A stretch of 64,000 nucleotides of DNA from Pseudomonas syringae (GTDB lineage Bacteria; Pseudomonadota; Gammaproteobacteria; Pseudomonadales; Pseudomonadaceae), in contig NZ_WKEQ01000011.1 of NCBI RefSeq assembly GCF_021605415.1, forward strand, positions 62,001-126,000. Direction: 5' to 3'. Shown one piece after another: positions 43,297 through 55,515 of the stretch; position 1 is the first letter of the stretch; each line of letters starts with the position of its first letter. The position numbers and the translations under genes are program-made. The notes beneath the pieces were generated by a model that saw nothing but the letters and a program-made list of their open reading frames with translations, had not been told where the DNA came from and ran no database searches.

Positions 43297-44835
43297 TCAC
43301 GCCGCTTCAATCTTGCTGCGGTTCTGCTCGACCTTGTTCAGATAGACCATCAATTTCTGCTGCTCGTCCGCCGTGGTGAACAAGCCGAGCTTGCTGCGCC
43401 GCCAGAGAATGTCATGCGCCGCGGTCGCCCATTCTTCGGCACACAGGTAATCCACCTCACGGGTATAGAGCCCGCCGCCGATGTGTTCACCCATGTCGGC
43501 CAGGGTTTCAACGCCTTCAAGCATCCGCCAGGTGCGGCTGCCATACGTAGTGGACCAGCGTCGTGCGATCTCGGTCGGCACCCAGTCGAACTTGTCGCGA
43601 ATCAGTGCGCACAAGGCCTGCGGAGTCGTCATGTCTTCACCGCCGGGAAGCGTGGCGCTGGCCGTCCAGCTCGGGCGCATCTGCGTGAAGAACGGCATCA
43701 GCTGCGCCATCGCGGACTCGGCCAGTTTGCGGTAGGTGGTCAGCTTGCCGCCGAACACCGACAGCAGCGGCGCCTCTTCGCCACCACCGGACAACGCCAG
43801 GGTGTAGTCGCGGGTCACGGCCGATGGATTATCGGATTCGTCGTTGCACAGCGGACGCACGCCGGAATAGCTGTGAAGAATGTCGTCGCGGCTGATCTGC
43901 TTTTTGAAGTGGGCGTTGACCACTTTCAGCAGGTAATCGGTTTCGCCGTCAGTGATCGTCACTTTCGCCGGGTCGCCGGTGTACTCGCGGTCGGTGGTAC
44001 CGATCAGGGTGAAGTTATTCAGGTACGGAATGGTGAAAACGATGCGCTGATCTTCGTTCTGCAAGATGTGCGCGTGGTCGCCTTCATACAGTTTCGGCAC
44101 GATTACATGGCTGCCTTGGATCAGGCGGATGCCATATGGCGATTCCATCTTCAGGTCATCACGAATGAACTTGGCGACCCACGGGCCGGCGGCGTTCACC
44201 AACGCCTTGGCGCGAATTGACAGCAGGCTGCCGTCGGCGCGCTCCAGATGCAAATGCCACATACCTTTGCTGCGACGGGCGCTGACGCAACGGGTCTGGG
44301 TGTGAATGTGCGCGCCTTTTTCGCGCGCGGCCATGGCGTTGAGTACAACGAGGCGGGCGTCATCGACCCAGCAGTCGGAATATTCGAAGCCTTTGGTTAT
44401 TTCGCTTTTCAGTGCGCTGTCGGCCCCGAATTTAAGACTCTTCGAGCCGGCCAGTTTTTCCCGCTTGCCAAGGTTGTCGTACAGGAACAGACCGGCGCGA
44501 ATCATCCAGGCCGGACGCAGGTGCGGGCGATGCGGCAACACGAAACGCATCTGTTTGACGATGTGCGGCGCCTTGGCCAGCAGCACTTCGCGTTCAGCCA
44601 AGGCTTCGCGCACCAGACGGAACTCGTAATGTTCGAGATAGCGCAGGCCACCGTGAATCAGCTTGCTGCTGGCTGACGAGGTATGGCTGGCCAAGTCATC
44701 CTTTTCGCAAAGGAACACCGAAAGACCGCGACCGGCGGCATCCGCTGCGATCCCCACACCATTGATCCCACCGCCAATGACGGCGATATCGTAGACCTCG
44801 GCGAGAGGGGGCGTAGGCAAGGTAGAAGTGGGCAT
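43297..44835 (-). CDS. glpD: Aerobic glycerol-3-phosphate dehydrogenase
   Basis: A membrane-associated flavoenzyme oxidising glycerol-3-phosphate to dihydroxyacetone phosphate and feeding electrons to ubiquinone. 512 residues: FAD-binding YDIAVIGGGINGVGIAADAAGRGLSV split by the dinucleotide fold at residues ~14-40, LIHGGLRYLEHYEFRLVREALAERE, and DTRxx-type and cap-domain regions through LPGGEDM. AGAGG precedes the ATG. Candidate GlpR sites lie in the 240-base upstream interval. Product of GlpK is its substrate. Confidence 0.96.
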   Translation of the reverse strand: MPTSTLPTPPLAEVYDIAVIGGGINGVGIAADAAGRGLSVFLCEKDDLASHTSSASSKLIHGGLRYLEHYEFRLVREALAEREVLLAKAPHIVKQMRFVLPHRPHLRPAWMIRAGLFLYDNLGKREKLAGSKSLKFGADSALKSEITKGFEYSDCWVDDARLVVLNAMAAREKGAHIHTQTRCVSARRSKGMWHLHLERADGSLLSIRAKALVNAAGPWVAKFIRDDLKMESPYGIRLIQGSHVIVPKLYEGDHAHILQNEDQRIVFTIPYLNNFTLIGTTDREYTGDPAKVTITDGETDYLLKVVNAHFKKQISRDDILHSYSGVRPLCNDESDNPSAVTRDYTLALSGGGEEAPLLSVFGGKLTTYRKLAESAMAQLMPFFTQMRPSWTASATLPGGEDMTTPQALCALIRDKFDWVPTEIARRWSTTYGSRTWRMLEGVETLADMGEHIGGGLYTREVDYLCAEEWATAAHDILWRRSKLGLFTTADEQQKLMVYLNKVEQNRSKIEAA

Positions 44836-44872
44836 CGGCTGGCCTCTGGCTTTTTTGATTTTCGTATTTGAA

Positions 44873-44985
44873 TTCGAACATTAATGTTCATTTGCGAAAA
44901 TGGTAGCCCATAAAGACGCGCACGGCCAGTCGACTTCGATTGAAAAAACTCATTGAAGGGGGGTTAAAGGAATATTTTCGAACAT
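44873..44985. promoter_or_regulatory. Candidate GlpR operators upstream of glpD
   Basis: TTCGAACATTAATGTTC (44873-44889) contains the 14-bp palindrome GAACATTAATGTTC. The half-site TTCGAACAT recurs at 44977-44985. Both lie between glpD and the repeat after glpR. GlpR-type operators are A/T-rich dyads with TTCG/CGAA arms, so assignment is reasonable but not proven. Confidence 0.55.
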
Positions 44986-44991
44986 GAAAGC

Positions 44992-45065
44992 AAAAGATCG
45001 CAGCCTTCGGCAGCGCCTACAGGTTCACATCCAACTGTAAGAGCTGCCGAAGGCTGCGATCTTTT
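44992..45065. repeat. Perfect 23-bp inverted repeat downstream of glpR
   Basis: AAAAGATCGCAGCCTTCGGC plus AGC pairs perfectly with its complement at 45043-45065. Placed 13 bases after the glpR stop and ending in U-rich sequence on the minus strand, it probably terminates glpR transcription. Confidence 0.85.
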
Positions 45066-45077
45066 GATCTTGAAAAA

Positions 45078-45833
45078 CTAAACGACTTCCAGCCGAATCT
45101 TATGCTGGCTCAACAACTGCACAAGGGCCGGCACAGGCTGCTGATCAGTCACCAGACAATCGACCAGGCTGATCGGCCCCAGGCGAATCATCGCATTGCG
45201 CCCGAATTTGCTGGAGTCAGCCGCCAGAATCACCTGGCGTGCATTGGCAATGATCGCTTGGGAAACCCGCACTTCCTGGTAGTCAAAGTCGAGCAGGCTG
45301 CCATCCTCGTCGATGCCGCTGATGCCAACCAGCGCAAAGTCGACCTTGAACTGATTGATGAAATCCACGCTCGCCTGACCTACAACACCGCCGTCGCGGC
45401 GCACGTTGCCGCCGGTGAGCAGCACGTCGAAGTCATCTTTGGCACTGAGCATCGAGGCGACGTTCAGGTTGTTGGTGATGATCTTCAGATGGCTGTGGTT
45501 GAGCAGGGCGCGGGCAATGGATTCGGTGGTGGTGCCGATGTTGATGAACAGCGAGGCGTGATCGGGAATCTGTGCGGCGATGGCTTCCGCGATGCGTTGC
45601 TTTTCATCGCGCATCTGATCGGCGCGCATTGCATAGGCGGTGTTTTCAACGCTGGAATCGTAAGCCGCGCCGCCGTGATAGCGACGCAACAGATTGGCTT
45701 CCGCGAGCTGATTGATGTCGCGGCGAATGGTTTGCGGTGTGACGACGAACAGCGTGGCCATTTCCTCGATGCTCACATAGCCGCGTTCGCGAACCAGCTC
45801 GAGGATTTGCTGCTGACGGGGAGGCAGATTCAT
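45078..45833 (-). CDS. glpR: DeoR-family glycerol-3-phosphate regulon repressor
   Basis: Represses glycerol genes until glycerol-3-phosphate binds. 251 residues: N-terminal DeoR helix-turn-helix ([38 protein letters not shown]) and a phosphosugar sensor domain ([43 protein letters not shown]). Located between glpK and glpD as in other pseudomonads, separated from glpK by ~95 bases. Confidence 0.95.
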   Translation of the reverse strand: MNLPPRQQQILELVRERGYVSIEEMATLFVVTPQTIRRDINQLAEANLLRRYHGGAAYDSSVENTAYAMRADQMRDEKQRIAEAIAAQIPDHASLFINIGTTTESIARALLNHSHLKIITNNLNVASMLSAKDDFDVLLTGGNVRRDGGVVGQASVDFINQFKVDFALVGISGIDEDGSLLDFDYQEVRVSQAIIANARQVILAADSSKFGRNAMIRLGPISLVDCLVTDQQPVPALVQLLSQHKIRLEVV

Positions 45834-45928
45834 GGGGCGTCCTTTGGGCTGCCGTGCAAAATTTGCCCATGATGCCGCAGGAATCAGCTCCCGACCAGTT
45901 ACAACCCTATCCGGATGCCGAAGCTGGC

Positions 45929-48359
<2,431 letters not shown>

Positions 48360-48707
48360 TGAAAACCTCGTTTTTTGTTGTTGTCTAGCGCGTTTGCCGA
48401 CAGGGCAAGGCGCGATTTTCACCGAGGCAGGATCCCCATCCTGTTCCCGGTCTGCTGCTGGTACTGCAAGGTGACATTTTCGCATTATTCAGTTTCGAAA
48501 AAATATAGACAAGAAACACGGCTGTCAAAGGTCGAAAGTGAACAGTCAGTCACAATAAAACTATTAATCAGGTGAATGATGCTCCGGTTCCCTACGGTCG
48601 AACTTCGTGGCCGCCTCGGAAATACGGGGCGGGATAGAGCCTTTTACACTCTGATCGCCTAGAATCCGGTTCAGCCATTTTCCGTCACTGCCGAGTCTGG
48701 AGCTGCC
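48360..48707. other. Divergent region glpF / ybaK
   Basis: Contains the glpF promoter region. ATTTTCGC (~48476) and GTTTCGAAAAAAT (~48490-48502) resemble loose GlpR half-sites, and AGGTCGAAAGTGAAC follows at ~48529. No gene was seen. CATTTTCCGTCACTGCCGAG near 48676 leads into ybaK. Confidence 0.35.
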
Positions 48708-49178
48708 ATGACCCCTGCGTTGGACTTGTTGAAAAAAGTTCGTGCCGAACATCGCGTGCACAGTTACGAACATGACCCCAAGGCTGCGTCTTATGGCTTG
48801 GAGGCAGCGGAAAAGCTTGGGCTGGATCCGGCGCAGGTGTTCAAGACGCTGCTGGCGGCGAGTGAGAAAGGGGAGTTATTGGTGGCGGTGGTGCCGGTCG
48901 TCGGAACGCTCGACCTCAAGGGGTTGGCCCATGCTGCCGGGGTGAAAAAAGTGGAAATGGCCGATCCGGCAGCGGCGCAACGATCCACCGGTTATCTGCT
49001 GGGCGGCATCAGCCCGCTGGGCCAGAAAAAGCGCTTGCGCACGTTCATCGACAATTCCGCTCAGCCTTTTGCGTCTATTTATGTCAGCGCCGGCCGACGC
49101 GGGCTGGAGGTCGAATTGGCGCCAGCGGTACTGGCCGAGCACACCAAAGCCCAATTTGCCGACATTGGGCGGGCCTGA
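48708..49178 (+). CDS. ybaK: Cys-tRNA(Pro)/Cys-tRNA(Cys) deacylase YbaK
   Basis: A trans-editing enzyme that removes cysteine mischarged on tRNA-Pro. 156 residues, the full YbaK/EbsC fold: [25 protein letters not shown] (catalytic-site Lys), [18 protein letters not shown] and ELAPAVLAE. Single gene with its own promoter region. Confidence 0.92.
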   Translation: MTPALDLLKKVRAEHRVHSYEHDPKAASYGLEAAEKLGLDPAQVFKTLLAASEKGELLVAVVPVVGTLDLKGLAHAAGVKKVEMADPAAAQRSTGYLLGGISPLGQKKRLRTFIDNSAQPFASIYVSAGRRGLEVELAPAVLAEHTKAQFADIGRA

Positions 49179-49273
49179 TCCGCTGCGCTGTATGAAGAAA
49201 ATTGGCCGGTTTTGTCACTGGCGCTGATCGGAATACCGCTGCATGCTTTGCCAACGAATTCAGGGAGAACGTC

Positions 49274-50056
49274 ATGCAGCTAGCGTTTCATCAGGTCGAC
49301 GCGTTCAGTGATCGGCCGTTCAGTGGCAACCCCGCGATTGTCTATCGGCTCGACGCGTGGCTGGCCGATGAATTGATGCAGAAGATCGCCGCCGAACACA
49401 ACCTGGCGGAGACCGCGTTTCTGGTGCGTGAAGGATCCGCCTGGCATATCCGCTGGTTCACCCCCTCCACCGAAGTGCCGTTGTGCGGCCACGCCACACT
49501 GGCCAGTGCCTATGTATTGTTCGAGATCTTCAACGAAGACACCGAGCGCCTCGACTTCATCTGCAAGTCCGGGCCGCTGAGTGTTACTCGGGAGGGTGGA
49601 CGTCTATGGCTGGATTTCCCGGCAATGGAACCCACGGAAGTCGGCGTGACTGTGGAGGTCGAGCGAGCATTGGGTGTGCAGGCTGTTGATGTGCTCGGCG
49701 CGAACACGTTGTTTGTGGTGCTGGAATCGGAGCAGGCGGTTCTCGACTGCAAACCGGATATGGCTGCGGTAGCCACTTTGCCCTGGCCGGGCGTCATCAT
49801 CACTGCGCGCGGTAATCAGCATGACTTTGTCTCGCGCTATTTCGCTCCAGTCATCGGCATCAACGAAGATGCGGTGACCGGCTCGGCGCATTGCAACTTG
49901 ATTCCGTATTGGGCGGCGCGGCTGGGCAAGTCGAGCCTGAGCGCTTATCAGCGTTCGGCACGGGGCGGGGAATTATTCTGTCGTCTTGAGGGTGATCGGG
50001 TGAAGATCGGCGGGAATGCGACGTTGGTCGCCAGTGGAACGCTGATGTTGGGTTGA
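49274..50056 (+). CDS. PhzF-family isomerase-like protein
   Basis: 260 residues from the ATG at 49274 (AGGGAGA ribosome site). The PhzF/diaminopimelate-epimerase-like fold is shown by FSGNPAIVY, AEHNLAETAFLV with the general-base Glu, TEVPLCGHATLASA and DAVTGSAHCNLIPYW. No phenazine genes are nearby, so it belongs to the broad family of unassigned YddE/PhzF proteins. It ends in a strong palindrome at 50068. Confidence 0.9.
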   Translation: MQLAFHQVDAFSDRPFSGNPAIVYRLDAWLADELMQKIAAEHNLAETAFLVREGSAWHIRWFTPSTEVPLCGHATLASAYVLFEIFNEDTERLDFICKSGPLSVTREGGRLWLDFPAMEPTEVGVTVEVERALGVQAVDVLGANTLFVVLESEQAVLDCKPDMAAVATLPWPGVIITARGNQHDFVSRYFAPVIGINEDAVTGSAHCNLIPYWAARLGKSSLSAYQRSARGGELFCRLEGDRVKIGGNATLVASGTLMLG

Positions 50057-50067
50057 TATAAAACCAC

Positions 50068-50103
50068 TGTAGGAGCGAGCCTGCGAGCAGGCTCGCTCCT
50101 ACA
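50068..50103. repeat. Compact palindrome, TGTAGGAGCGAGCCTGC hairpin
   Basis: A 17-bp perfect stem, TGTAGGAGCGAGCCTGC and complement, around GA. It is the same repeat family as 39519-39609 but with both arms fused, lacking the usual spacer. It sits between convergent genes and may terminate both. Confidence 0.85.
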
Positions 50104-50106
50104 AGG

Positions 50107-51216
50107 TCAACGCGCTGCGCTATACCGCCGCACACCGTTTTCCACTGCAGGAATTTGCGCCGCCGTGCTGCCGGAAGCCTGGAACAACACCAGATGCTCG
50201 GCCGCCACGCGAATCCCGACCTGTGCACCCACTGCATGATCGGCATGGCTCGGGAAAATCGATTCAAGCTGAGCACCGGTCGGCAATTGCAGGCGATACA
50301 GTGTCGACGCACCGAGGAACGTTTTGCCGGTGATGCGTGCCTTGAGCGTGCTGTTCGGTGCATAAACGATATCGTCCGGGCGCAGCAGCACATCCACGGC
50401 GCCACCGATCGGCCACGTGTAGGCACGATTGCCGCGCAGTTCGCCGAGTTCGGTTTGCACCGATTCCGGGCTACCGAGCTGACCGCGAATGAAATAACCC
50501 TGACCGATGAAACTGGCGACAAAGGGTGTCGCCGGTTCGTGATACAGGTTGTAAGGCGTATCCCATTGCTCCAGTCGACCTTCCTTGAACACGCCCACGT
50601 GATCGCTGACGGCGAAGGCTTCTTCCTGATCGTGAGTCACCAGAATCGCGCTGGTGCCACGGGCCTTGAGGATATCGCGCACTTCGTGGCTGAGCTTGCG
50701 GCGCAGTTCGCCATCAAGATTGGAGAAGGGCTCATCGAGCAGCAGCAATTGCGGTTCTGGCGCCAGGGCGCGTGCGAGGGCGACACGTTGCTGCTGGCCA
50801 CCGGACAACTCGTGCGCAAACCGTGTGCCGAGGCCTTTCAGATTGACCAGTTCCAGCAGCTCTTCGGTGACGCGCTCCTTCTGCGGATGCTTGCGGATGC
50901 CGAAAGCGATGTTGTCCGCCACGCTCAGGTGCGGGAACAACGCGTAGTCCTGGAACACCATGCCGATCCGGCGCTTTTCCGGGGCCAAGGTGAAACCGGC
51001 GCTGGAAATGGTCTCGCCGCCGAGCTGGATCTCGCCTTCGTGCACCGGTTCAAAACCGGCAATGGCACGCAGGGTGGTGGTCTTGCCGCAGCCGGACGAA
51101 CCGAGCAGGCAACCGATGTCACCGGCGTTGAGGTGCAGATTGAGGTTCTGCACCACGCGTTGATCCTGATAGCCGCAAGCGAGGTTGCGCAGGTTAAGCA
51201 GTAATGGCTGGCTCAT
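50107..51216 (-). CDS. FbpC-like ABC transporter ATPase
   Basis: 369 residues: ABC domain (Walker [12 protein letters not shown]-loop [10 protein letters not shown], signature LSGGQQQR, Walker [13 protein letters not shown], switch THDQEEAF) and a C-terminal TOBE regulatory domain ([12 protein letters not shown]). This is the architecture of ferric-iron, thiamine and spermidine importers. No permease or binding-protein gene is near. Its ATG overlaps the argF stop by 4 bases, matching the PA3537-PA3538 arrangement as I recall it. Partners must be encoded elsewhere; substrate unknown. Confidence 0.88.
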   Translation of the reverse strand: MSQPLLLNLRNLACGYQDQRVVQNLNLHLNAGDIGCLLGSSGCGKTTTLRAIAGFEPVHEGEIQLGGETISSAGFTLAPEKRRIGMVFQDYALFPHLSVADNIAFGIRKHPQKERVTEELLELVNLKGLGTRFAHELSGGQQQRVALARALAPEPQLLLLDEPFSNLDGELRRKLSHEVRDILKARGTSAILVTHDQEEAFAVSDHVGVFKEGRLEQWDTPYNLYHEPATPFVASFIGQGYFIRGQLGSPESVQTELGELRGNRAYTWPIGGAVDVLLRPDDIVYAPNSTLKARITGKTFLGASTLYRLQLPTGAQLESIFPSHADHAVGAQVGIRVAAEHLVLFQASGSTAAQIPAVENGVRRYSAAR

Positions 51217-52136
51217 GCGTGATGGTACGAAGGTGGCACGAGAAACTCGAGCAGCGCCTTCTGTGCGTGTAGACGGTTTTCGGCCTGATCCCAGGCGACG
51301 GAGCGCGGATCATCGAGCAGGTCGAGGCTGATTTCCTCGCCACGGTGGGCCGGCAGGCAGTGCATGAACAGCACGTCGTCGGCGGCGAGGTCGAGCAGGG
51401 CGCGGTTGACCTGGAACGGGGCGAACAGCTTGAGGCGCTTGGCGGTTTCCTCTTCCTGGCCCATCGAAGTCCAGACGTCGGTGCTCACCAGATGTGCGCC
51501 GCGCACGGCGTCCTGCGGATCGCGGACGATGGTCACGCGGTCGCCGGCCTTGGCCACGAATTCAGGGTTTGGTTCGTAACCTTCCGGGCAGGCAATGCGC
51601 AACTGGAAGTCGAACTGGATCGCCGCTTCTATATAGCTGTTGCACATGTTGTTGCCGTCGCCGATCCAGGCCACGGTCTTGCCCTGGATCGAGCCGCGAT
51701 GTTCGAGGAAGGTCTGCATGTCGGCCAGCAATTGGCACGGGTGCAGGTCATCGGACAAACCATTGATCAGCGGCACGCGCGAGTTGGCGGCGAATTCGGT
51801 CAGAGTGCTGTGGGAAAAGGTACGGATCATCACCGCATCGAGCATGCTCGACATCACAATTGCAGCGTCGCCGATCGGCTCGCCACGGCCCAGTTGGGTG
51901 TCGCGCGGCGAGAGGAAAATCGCCTGGCCGCCGAGCTGGATCATGCCGGCCTCGAAGGAGATCCGGGTACGGGTCGAGGATTTCTCGAAGATCATCCCCA
52001 GTACGCGGTTTTTCAGGGGCTCGAACAGTACGCCGCGGTTACGCAGGTCCTTGAGCTCAACGCCTCGACGGATCACGCTGACCAGCTCTTCGGGCGTGCA
52101 ATCCATCAGGGAGAGAAAGTGCCTTGCGCTCATCAT
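51213..52136 (-). CDS. argF: Anabolic ornithine carbamoyltransferase
   Basis: Makes citrulline from ornithine and carbamoyl phosphate in arginine synthesis. 307 residues, with the carbamoyl-phosphate motif [16 protein letters not shown] and the ornithine motif [13 protein letters not shown]. The length and the lack of the longer catabolic form fit the anabolic enzyme. Paired ArgR half-sites overlap its predicted promoter. The downstream ABC ATPase is translationally coupled. Confidence 0.97.
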   Translation of the reverse strand: MMSARHFLSLMDCTPEELVSVIRRGVELKDLRNRGVLFEPLKNRVLGMIFEKSSTRTRISFEAGMIQLGGQAIFLSPRDTQLGRGEPIGDAAIVMSSMLDAVMIRTFSHSTLTEFAANSRVPLINGLSDDLHPCQLLADMQTFLEHRGSIQGKTVAWIGDGNNMCNSYIEAAIQFDFQLRIACPEGYEPNPEFVAKAGDRVTIVRDPQDAVRGAHLVSTDVWTSMGQEEETAKRLKLFAPFQVNRALLDLAADDVLFMHCLPAHRGEEISLDLLDDPRSVAWDQAENRLHAQKALLEFLVPPSYHHA

Positions 52137-52239
52137 TGACTACCTTTTTGCTACAAACCGCAGATGCTCAAAGCCTTGTTTAACGGAACAACGGGCGAGA
52201 CCTGCGGCGTAAGCCGCACGGGGCGACGAAATAGGGGGA

Positions 52240-52276
52240 AGGCGCGATCTTATAATTAAATGTCGCGTCTTGCCAA
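52240..52276 (-). promoter_or_regulatory. argF promoter with overlapping ArgR half-sites
   Basis: On the minus strand TTGGCA (52271-52276), a 16-bp spacer and TATAAG (52249-52254) form a sigma-70 promoter. On the plus strand TGTCGCN8AA (52261-52276) is an exact ArgR half-site, and AGGCGCN8AA starting 21 bp earlier (52240-52255) is a weaker second one. The 21-bp direct spacing is that reported for P. aeruginosa ArgR. The rest of the 400-base gap shows nothing gene-like. Confidence 0.7.
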
Positions 52277-52539
52277 TCGGGCTACGGTTTCAGGGGATTC
52301 GAGCGGGGCGAAGGGTGCATCGAGATCGCGCTTTTCAAGCCTGTTTTATGACAGCAGCGACCCATTTGTACACTGGCGCCTTGTGGCTTGGCAATCGTGC
52401 AGGACGCAGCAGGCGTGACAAGAGTCGCTTCGCGGCTGCGCAGACCGGCGTTCGGCTCGTCGGATGGACGACCTGAAATATTTGCTAAAGCAAAGTGCTG
52501 AGTTATAACTACGCCACGAGCGACGCAGGAAGCCAACGC

Positions 52540-52830
52540 ATGGAATCGAAAGAACAGTTGTTAATGGAATTGCTGGGCCACACGGCACGCTCATTGACCC
52601 ACCTCACCGCTTCTGTCACCTCGATGTCTTTCGAGTTGTTACGCAGTGATGACGAAGTGACCAAGGCTGCCGGCCGACACATGATCGATCGCATGGCGAC
52701 CATCAGCGCCGGGCTTGACGAGCATTGGCGCCTGATCGGCGAACTCACCGGCGTCCACGTCGCCCACGAGCAGATCGAAACCGTTCAGGAAATCCAGTTG
52801 GCCGCGCCGCCCCGGCTTCCGTCGAACTGA
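52540..52830 (+). CDS. Hypothetical 96-residue helical protein
   Basis: Starts at the ATG at 52540 (MESKEQLLMELLGHTARSL). The sequence is soluble and strongly helical, with amphipathic patterns throughout (LLGHTARSLTHLTASVTSMSFELLR, HMIDRMATISAGLDEHWRLIGEL) and no Cys or membrane segment. Not recognised as a known family. It lies ~135 bases ahead of the molybdopterin oxidoreductase on the same strand. Codon use is like its neighbours, supporting a real gene. Confidence 0.7.
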   Translation: MESKEQLLMELLGHTARSLTHLTASVTSMSFELLRSDDEVTKAAGRHMIDRMATISAGLDEHWRLIGELTGVHVAHEQIETVQEIQLAAPPRLPSN

Positions 52831-52964
52831 GGGTTGCGATCTATCGGCTCGCCTGATGGCGGCCGATTCACAAGACGAACGTCGCTGGCGCAGTACCGAG
52901 GCTCGGGCCATAGTTTTGATCCCGTGGGCGTCATTGCCTGCCCAGAACAAGACAGAGAATGGCC

Positions 52965-55070
52965 ATGACCAAGACTCTTCATCACCGTGCGTGCCACCTG
53001 TGTGAAGCCATCTGCGGCTTGACCATTGAAACCAGCGAAACCGACGGCGCGGTTGCCATTACCTCGATCAAGGGTGATGCACAGGACACGTTCAGCCGTG
53101 GACATATCTGCCCCAAAGCCGTGGCGTTGCAAGACATTCAGAATGATCCGGATCGCCTGCGTCAACCGATGCAACGCGTGGGCAATGAATGGCTGCCCAT
53201 TGGCTGGGACGATGCATTCCAGCTTGTCGCCGAACGATTGGCGGCGATCCAGGCACGTCACGGGCAGAACGCGGTGGCCGTCTATCAAGGCAACCCGAGC
53301 GTGCACAACTACGGGCTGATGACCCACAGCAATTATTTCCTGGGGCTGCTGAAAACCCGTAATCGTTTTTCGGCAACCTCCGTCGACCAGTTGCCGCATC
53401 ACCTCACCAGCCATTTGATGTACGGCCATGGCCTGCTGCTGCCGATTCCGGATATTGATCACACCGACTTTATGCTGATCCTCGGCGGCAATCCGCTGGC
53501 GTCCAACGGCAGCATCATGACCGTGCCGGATGTCGAAAAACGCCTGAAGGCAATTCAGTCGCGGGGCGGCAAAATTGTCGTGGTCGATCCCCGGCGTAGC
53601 GAGACGGCGGCCATGGCCGATCAGCATCTGTTCGTACGTCCGGGCGGTGATGCGGCGTTATTGTTCGGGGTGCTCAATACCTTGTTCGATGAATGGCTGA
53701 CCCGCGACAGCCATTTGCCCGTCGAAGGGCTGGACGATGTGCGCTCGGCAGTGGCGACCTTCAGCGCAGAGGCGATGAGCCCGCTGTGTGCCGTGCCTGC
53801 CGAACAGATTCGTCAGTTGGCCCGTGACTTCGCCGCCGCGCCAAGTGCCGTTTGCTACGGGCGTATGGGCGTGTCGGCGCAGGCATTTGGCACGCTGTGT
53901 CATTGGCTGGTGCAATTGATCAACCTGGTCACTGGCAATCTCGACCGGGTCGGCGGTGCGCTGTGCACGTCGCCGGCGGTGGATCTGGTGGCGTCCACGT
54001 CGGGTGGGCATTTCAACAAATGGCAAAGCCGCGTGTCCGGGCGCCCGGAATATGGCGGTGAGCTGCCGGTGTCGGCGCTGGCCGAAGAAATGCTCACCGA
54101 CGGCGAGGGCCAGGTACGTGCGCTGATTACCGTGGCAGGCAACCCGGTGCTTTCGACGCCCAATGGCCGGCAGCTCGAGCAGGCGCTCGATGGGTTGGAG
54201 TTCATGGTCAGTATCGACCTGTACATCAACGAGACGACCCGATACGCAGATCTGATTCTGCCGTCCACATCAGCGTTGGAGAACGATCATTACGACACCA
54301 CGTTCAACCTGTTCGCGGTGCGCAACGTCAGCCGTTTCAATCGCGCGATCCTTGCCAAACCGCAAGGTGCGCTGCATGACTGGGAAATCTTCGTCGGCCT
54401 GGCCAAAGCCTTTGCAAAGCTTACCGGCAAGGAACTGAAGCCGACCTTGCCGCCGGCGGAGATGATCGACATGGGCTTGCGCATGGGGGACTACGGCGAT
54501 CAATCCGAGCACAAGTTGTCGTTGGCGACGCTGTTCGATCATCCGCACGGGATCGATCTCGGCGCATTGCGGCCCAACCTGGCGGCACGATTGAAGACGG
54601 TCGACGGGCGCGTTCAAGCTGCGCCGCCACAGATTCTCGCGGATCTGGCGCGATTCGCGAGGTTGCAGGCACCTGCCGCCGATGAGCTGCTGATGATCGG
54701 ACGTCGCCATGTGCGCAGCAATAATTCATGGATGCATAACTATCATCGGCTGGTGAAGGGCAAGCCGCGCCATCAGTTGCTGATGCACCCGGATGATCTC
54801 GCCAGTCGTGGTCTCAGCGATGGGCAACGTGTGCGCGTCAGTTCGCGGGTCGGGCAGATTGAAGTCGAAGTGCTGGGCAGTGTTGACATGATGAAGGGTG
54901 TGGTCAGCCTGCCGCACGGTTGGGGCCATGCACGGCCGGGTGTGCAGATGACCATCGCCAGCGAGCAGCCGGGATCCAGTGCCAATGACCTGACCGATGA
55001 ATGCCAATTGGATGAGCTGTCGGGCAATGCGGCGTTGAACGGCGTGCCGGTAACCGTGGCAGCGGCTTGA
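52965..55070 (+). CDS. Molybdopterin oxidoreductase (bis-MGD family)
   Basis: A 701-residue enzyme of the DMSO-reductase superfamily. The N-terminal 4Fe-4S site is seen as HRACHLCEAICGLTIE and RGHICPKAVAL; then the molybdopterin domains (LGGNPLASNGSIMTVPDVEKRL, VVVDPRRSETAAMADQHLFVRPGGDAALL, DLILPSTSALENDHYDTTFN) and the C-terminal dinucleotide-binding region (MHPDDLASRGLSDGQRVRVSS). AGAG seven bases before the ATG at 52965 favours it over one two codons earlier. No Tat signal, iron-sulfur or cytochrome partner is present, so it is probably cytoplasmic and uses an unidentified partner. Confidence 0.9.
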   Translation: MTKTLHHRACHLCEAICGLTIETSETDGAVAITSIKGDAQDTFSRGHICPKAVALQDIQNDPDRLRQPMQRVGNEWLPIGWDDAFQLVAERLAAIQARHGQNAVAVYQGNPSVHNYGLMTHSNYFLGLLKTRNRFSATSVDQLPHHLTSHLMYGHGLLLPIPDIDHTDFMLILGGNPLASNGSIMTVPDVEKRLKAIQSRGGKIVVVDPRRSETAAMADQHLFVRPGGDAALLFGVLNTLFDEWLTRDSHLPVEGLDDVRSAVATFSAEAMSPLCAVPAEQIRQLARDFAAAPSAVCYGRMGVSAQAFGTLCHWLVQLINLVTGNLDRVGGALCTSPAVDLVASTSGGHFNKWQSRVSGRPEYGGELPVSALAEEMLTDGEGQVRALITVAGNPVLSTPNGRQLEQALDGLEFMVSIDLYINETTRYADLILPSTSALENDHYDTTFNLFAVRNVSRFNRAILAKPQGALHDWEIFVGLAKAFAKLTGKELKPTLPPAEMIDMGLRMGDYGDQSEHKLSLATLFDHPHGIDLGALRPNLAARLKTVDGRVQAAPPQILADLARFARLQAPAADELLMIGRRHVRSNNSWMHNYHRLVKGKPRHQLLMHPDDLASRGLSDGQRVRVSSRVGQIEVEVLGSVDMMKGVVSLPHGWGHARPGVQMTIASEQPGSSANDLTDECQLDELSGNAALNGVPVTVAAA

Positions 55071-55167
55071 GCGTGTCTGTCGGGGAGACCAAGCATGGCG
55101 CTCGGGATTCCGTTACAATGCGCCACCGTGCCGACCCATGAGTCGGAAAGTTCAGCCGAGGTGCTCC

Positions 55168-55509
55168 ATGGATATCATCGAAACGATTAAAGAGCAGATT
55201 GCCAACAACACCATTCTGCTTTACATGAAAGGTTCGCCGAATGCCCCGCAGTGTGGCTTCTCCGCGAAAGCCGCGCAGTCCGTGATGGCATGTGGCGAAA
55301 AGTTCGCCTACGTCGACATCCTGCAGAACCCGGAAATCCGCGCCAACCTGCCGAAATACGCCAACTGGCCAACCTTCCCGCAATTGTGGGTCGGCGGCGA
55401 GCTGGTCGGCGGCAGCGACATCATGACCGAGATGGCTGCAGACGGTTCGTTGCAGAGCACCATCAAGGCTGCTGTCGAAGCGGCTGCTGCGAACAAGTCC
55501 GAAGCCTGA
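55168..55509 (+). CDS. grxD: Monothiol glutaredoxin GrxD (Grx4 family)
   Basis: Iron-sulfur cluster carrier. 113 residues from the ATG at 55168 (MDIIETIKEQIANNT); the CGFS active site is in PQCGFSAKAAQ, with glutathione-contact motifs WPTFPQLW and GGSDIMTEM. The gene neighbourhood with bfr, bfd and the peroxiredoxin forms an iron/redox group. Confidence 0.96.
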   Translation: MDIIETIKEQIANNTILLYMKGSPNAPQCGFSAKAAQSVMACGEKFAYVDILQNPEIRANLPKYANWPTFPQLWVGGELVGGSDIMTEMAADGSLQSTIKAAVEAAAANKSEA

Positions 55510-55515
55510 TCCGTT

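Noticed and set aside
50107..52136. Horizontal acquisition of argF plus ABC ATPase
   Set aside because: Composition matches neighbours and the order fits the P. aeruginosa arrangement as I recall it, so this looks like core genome.
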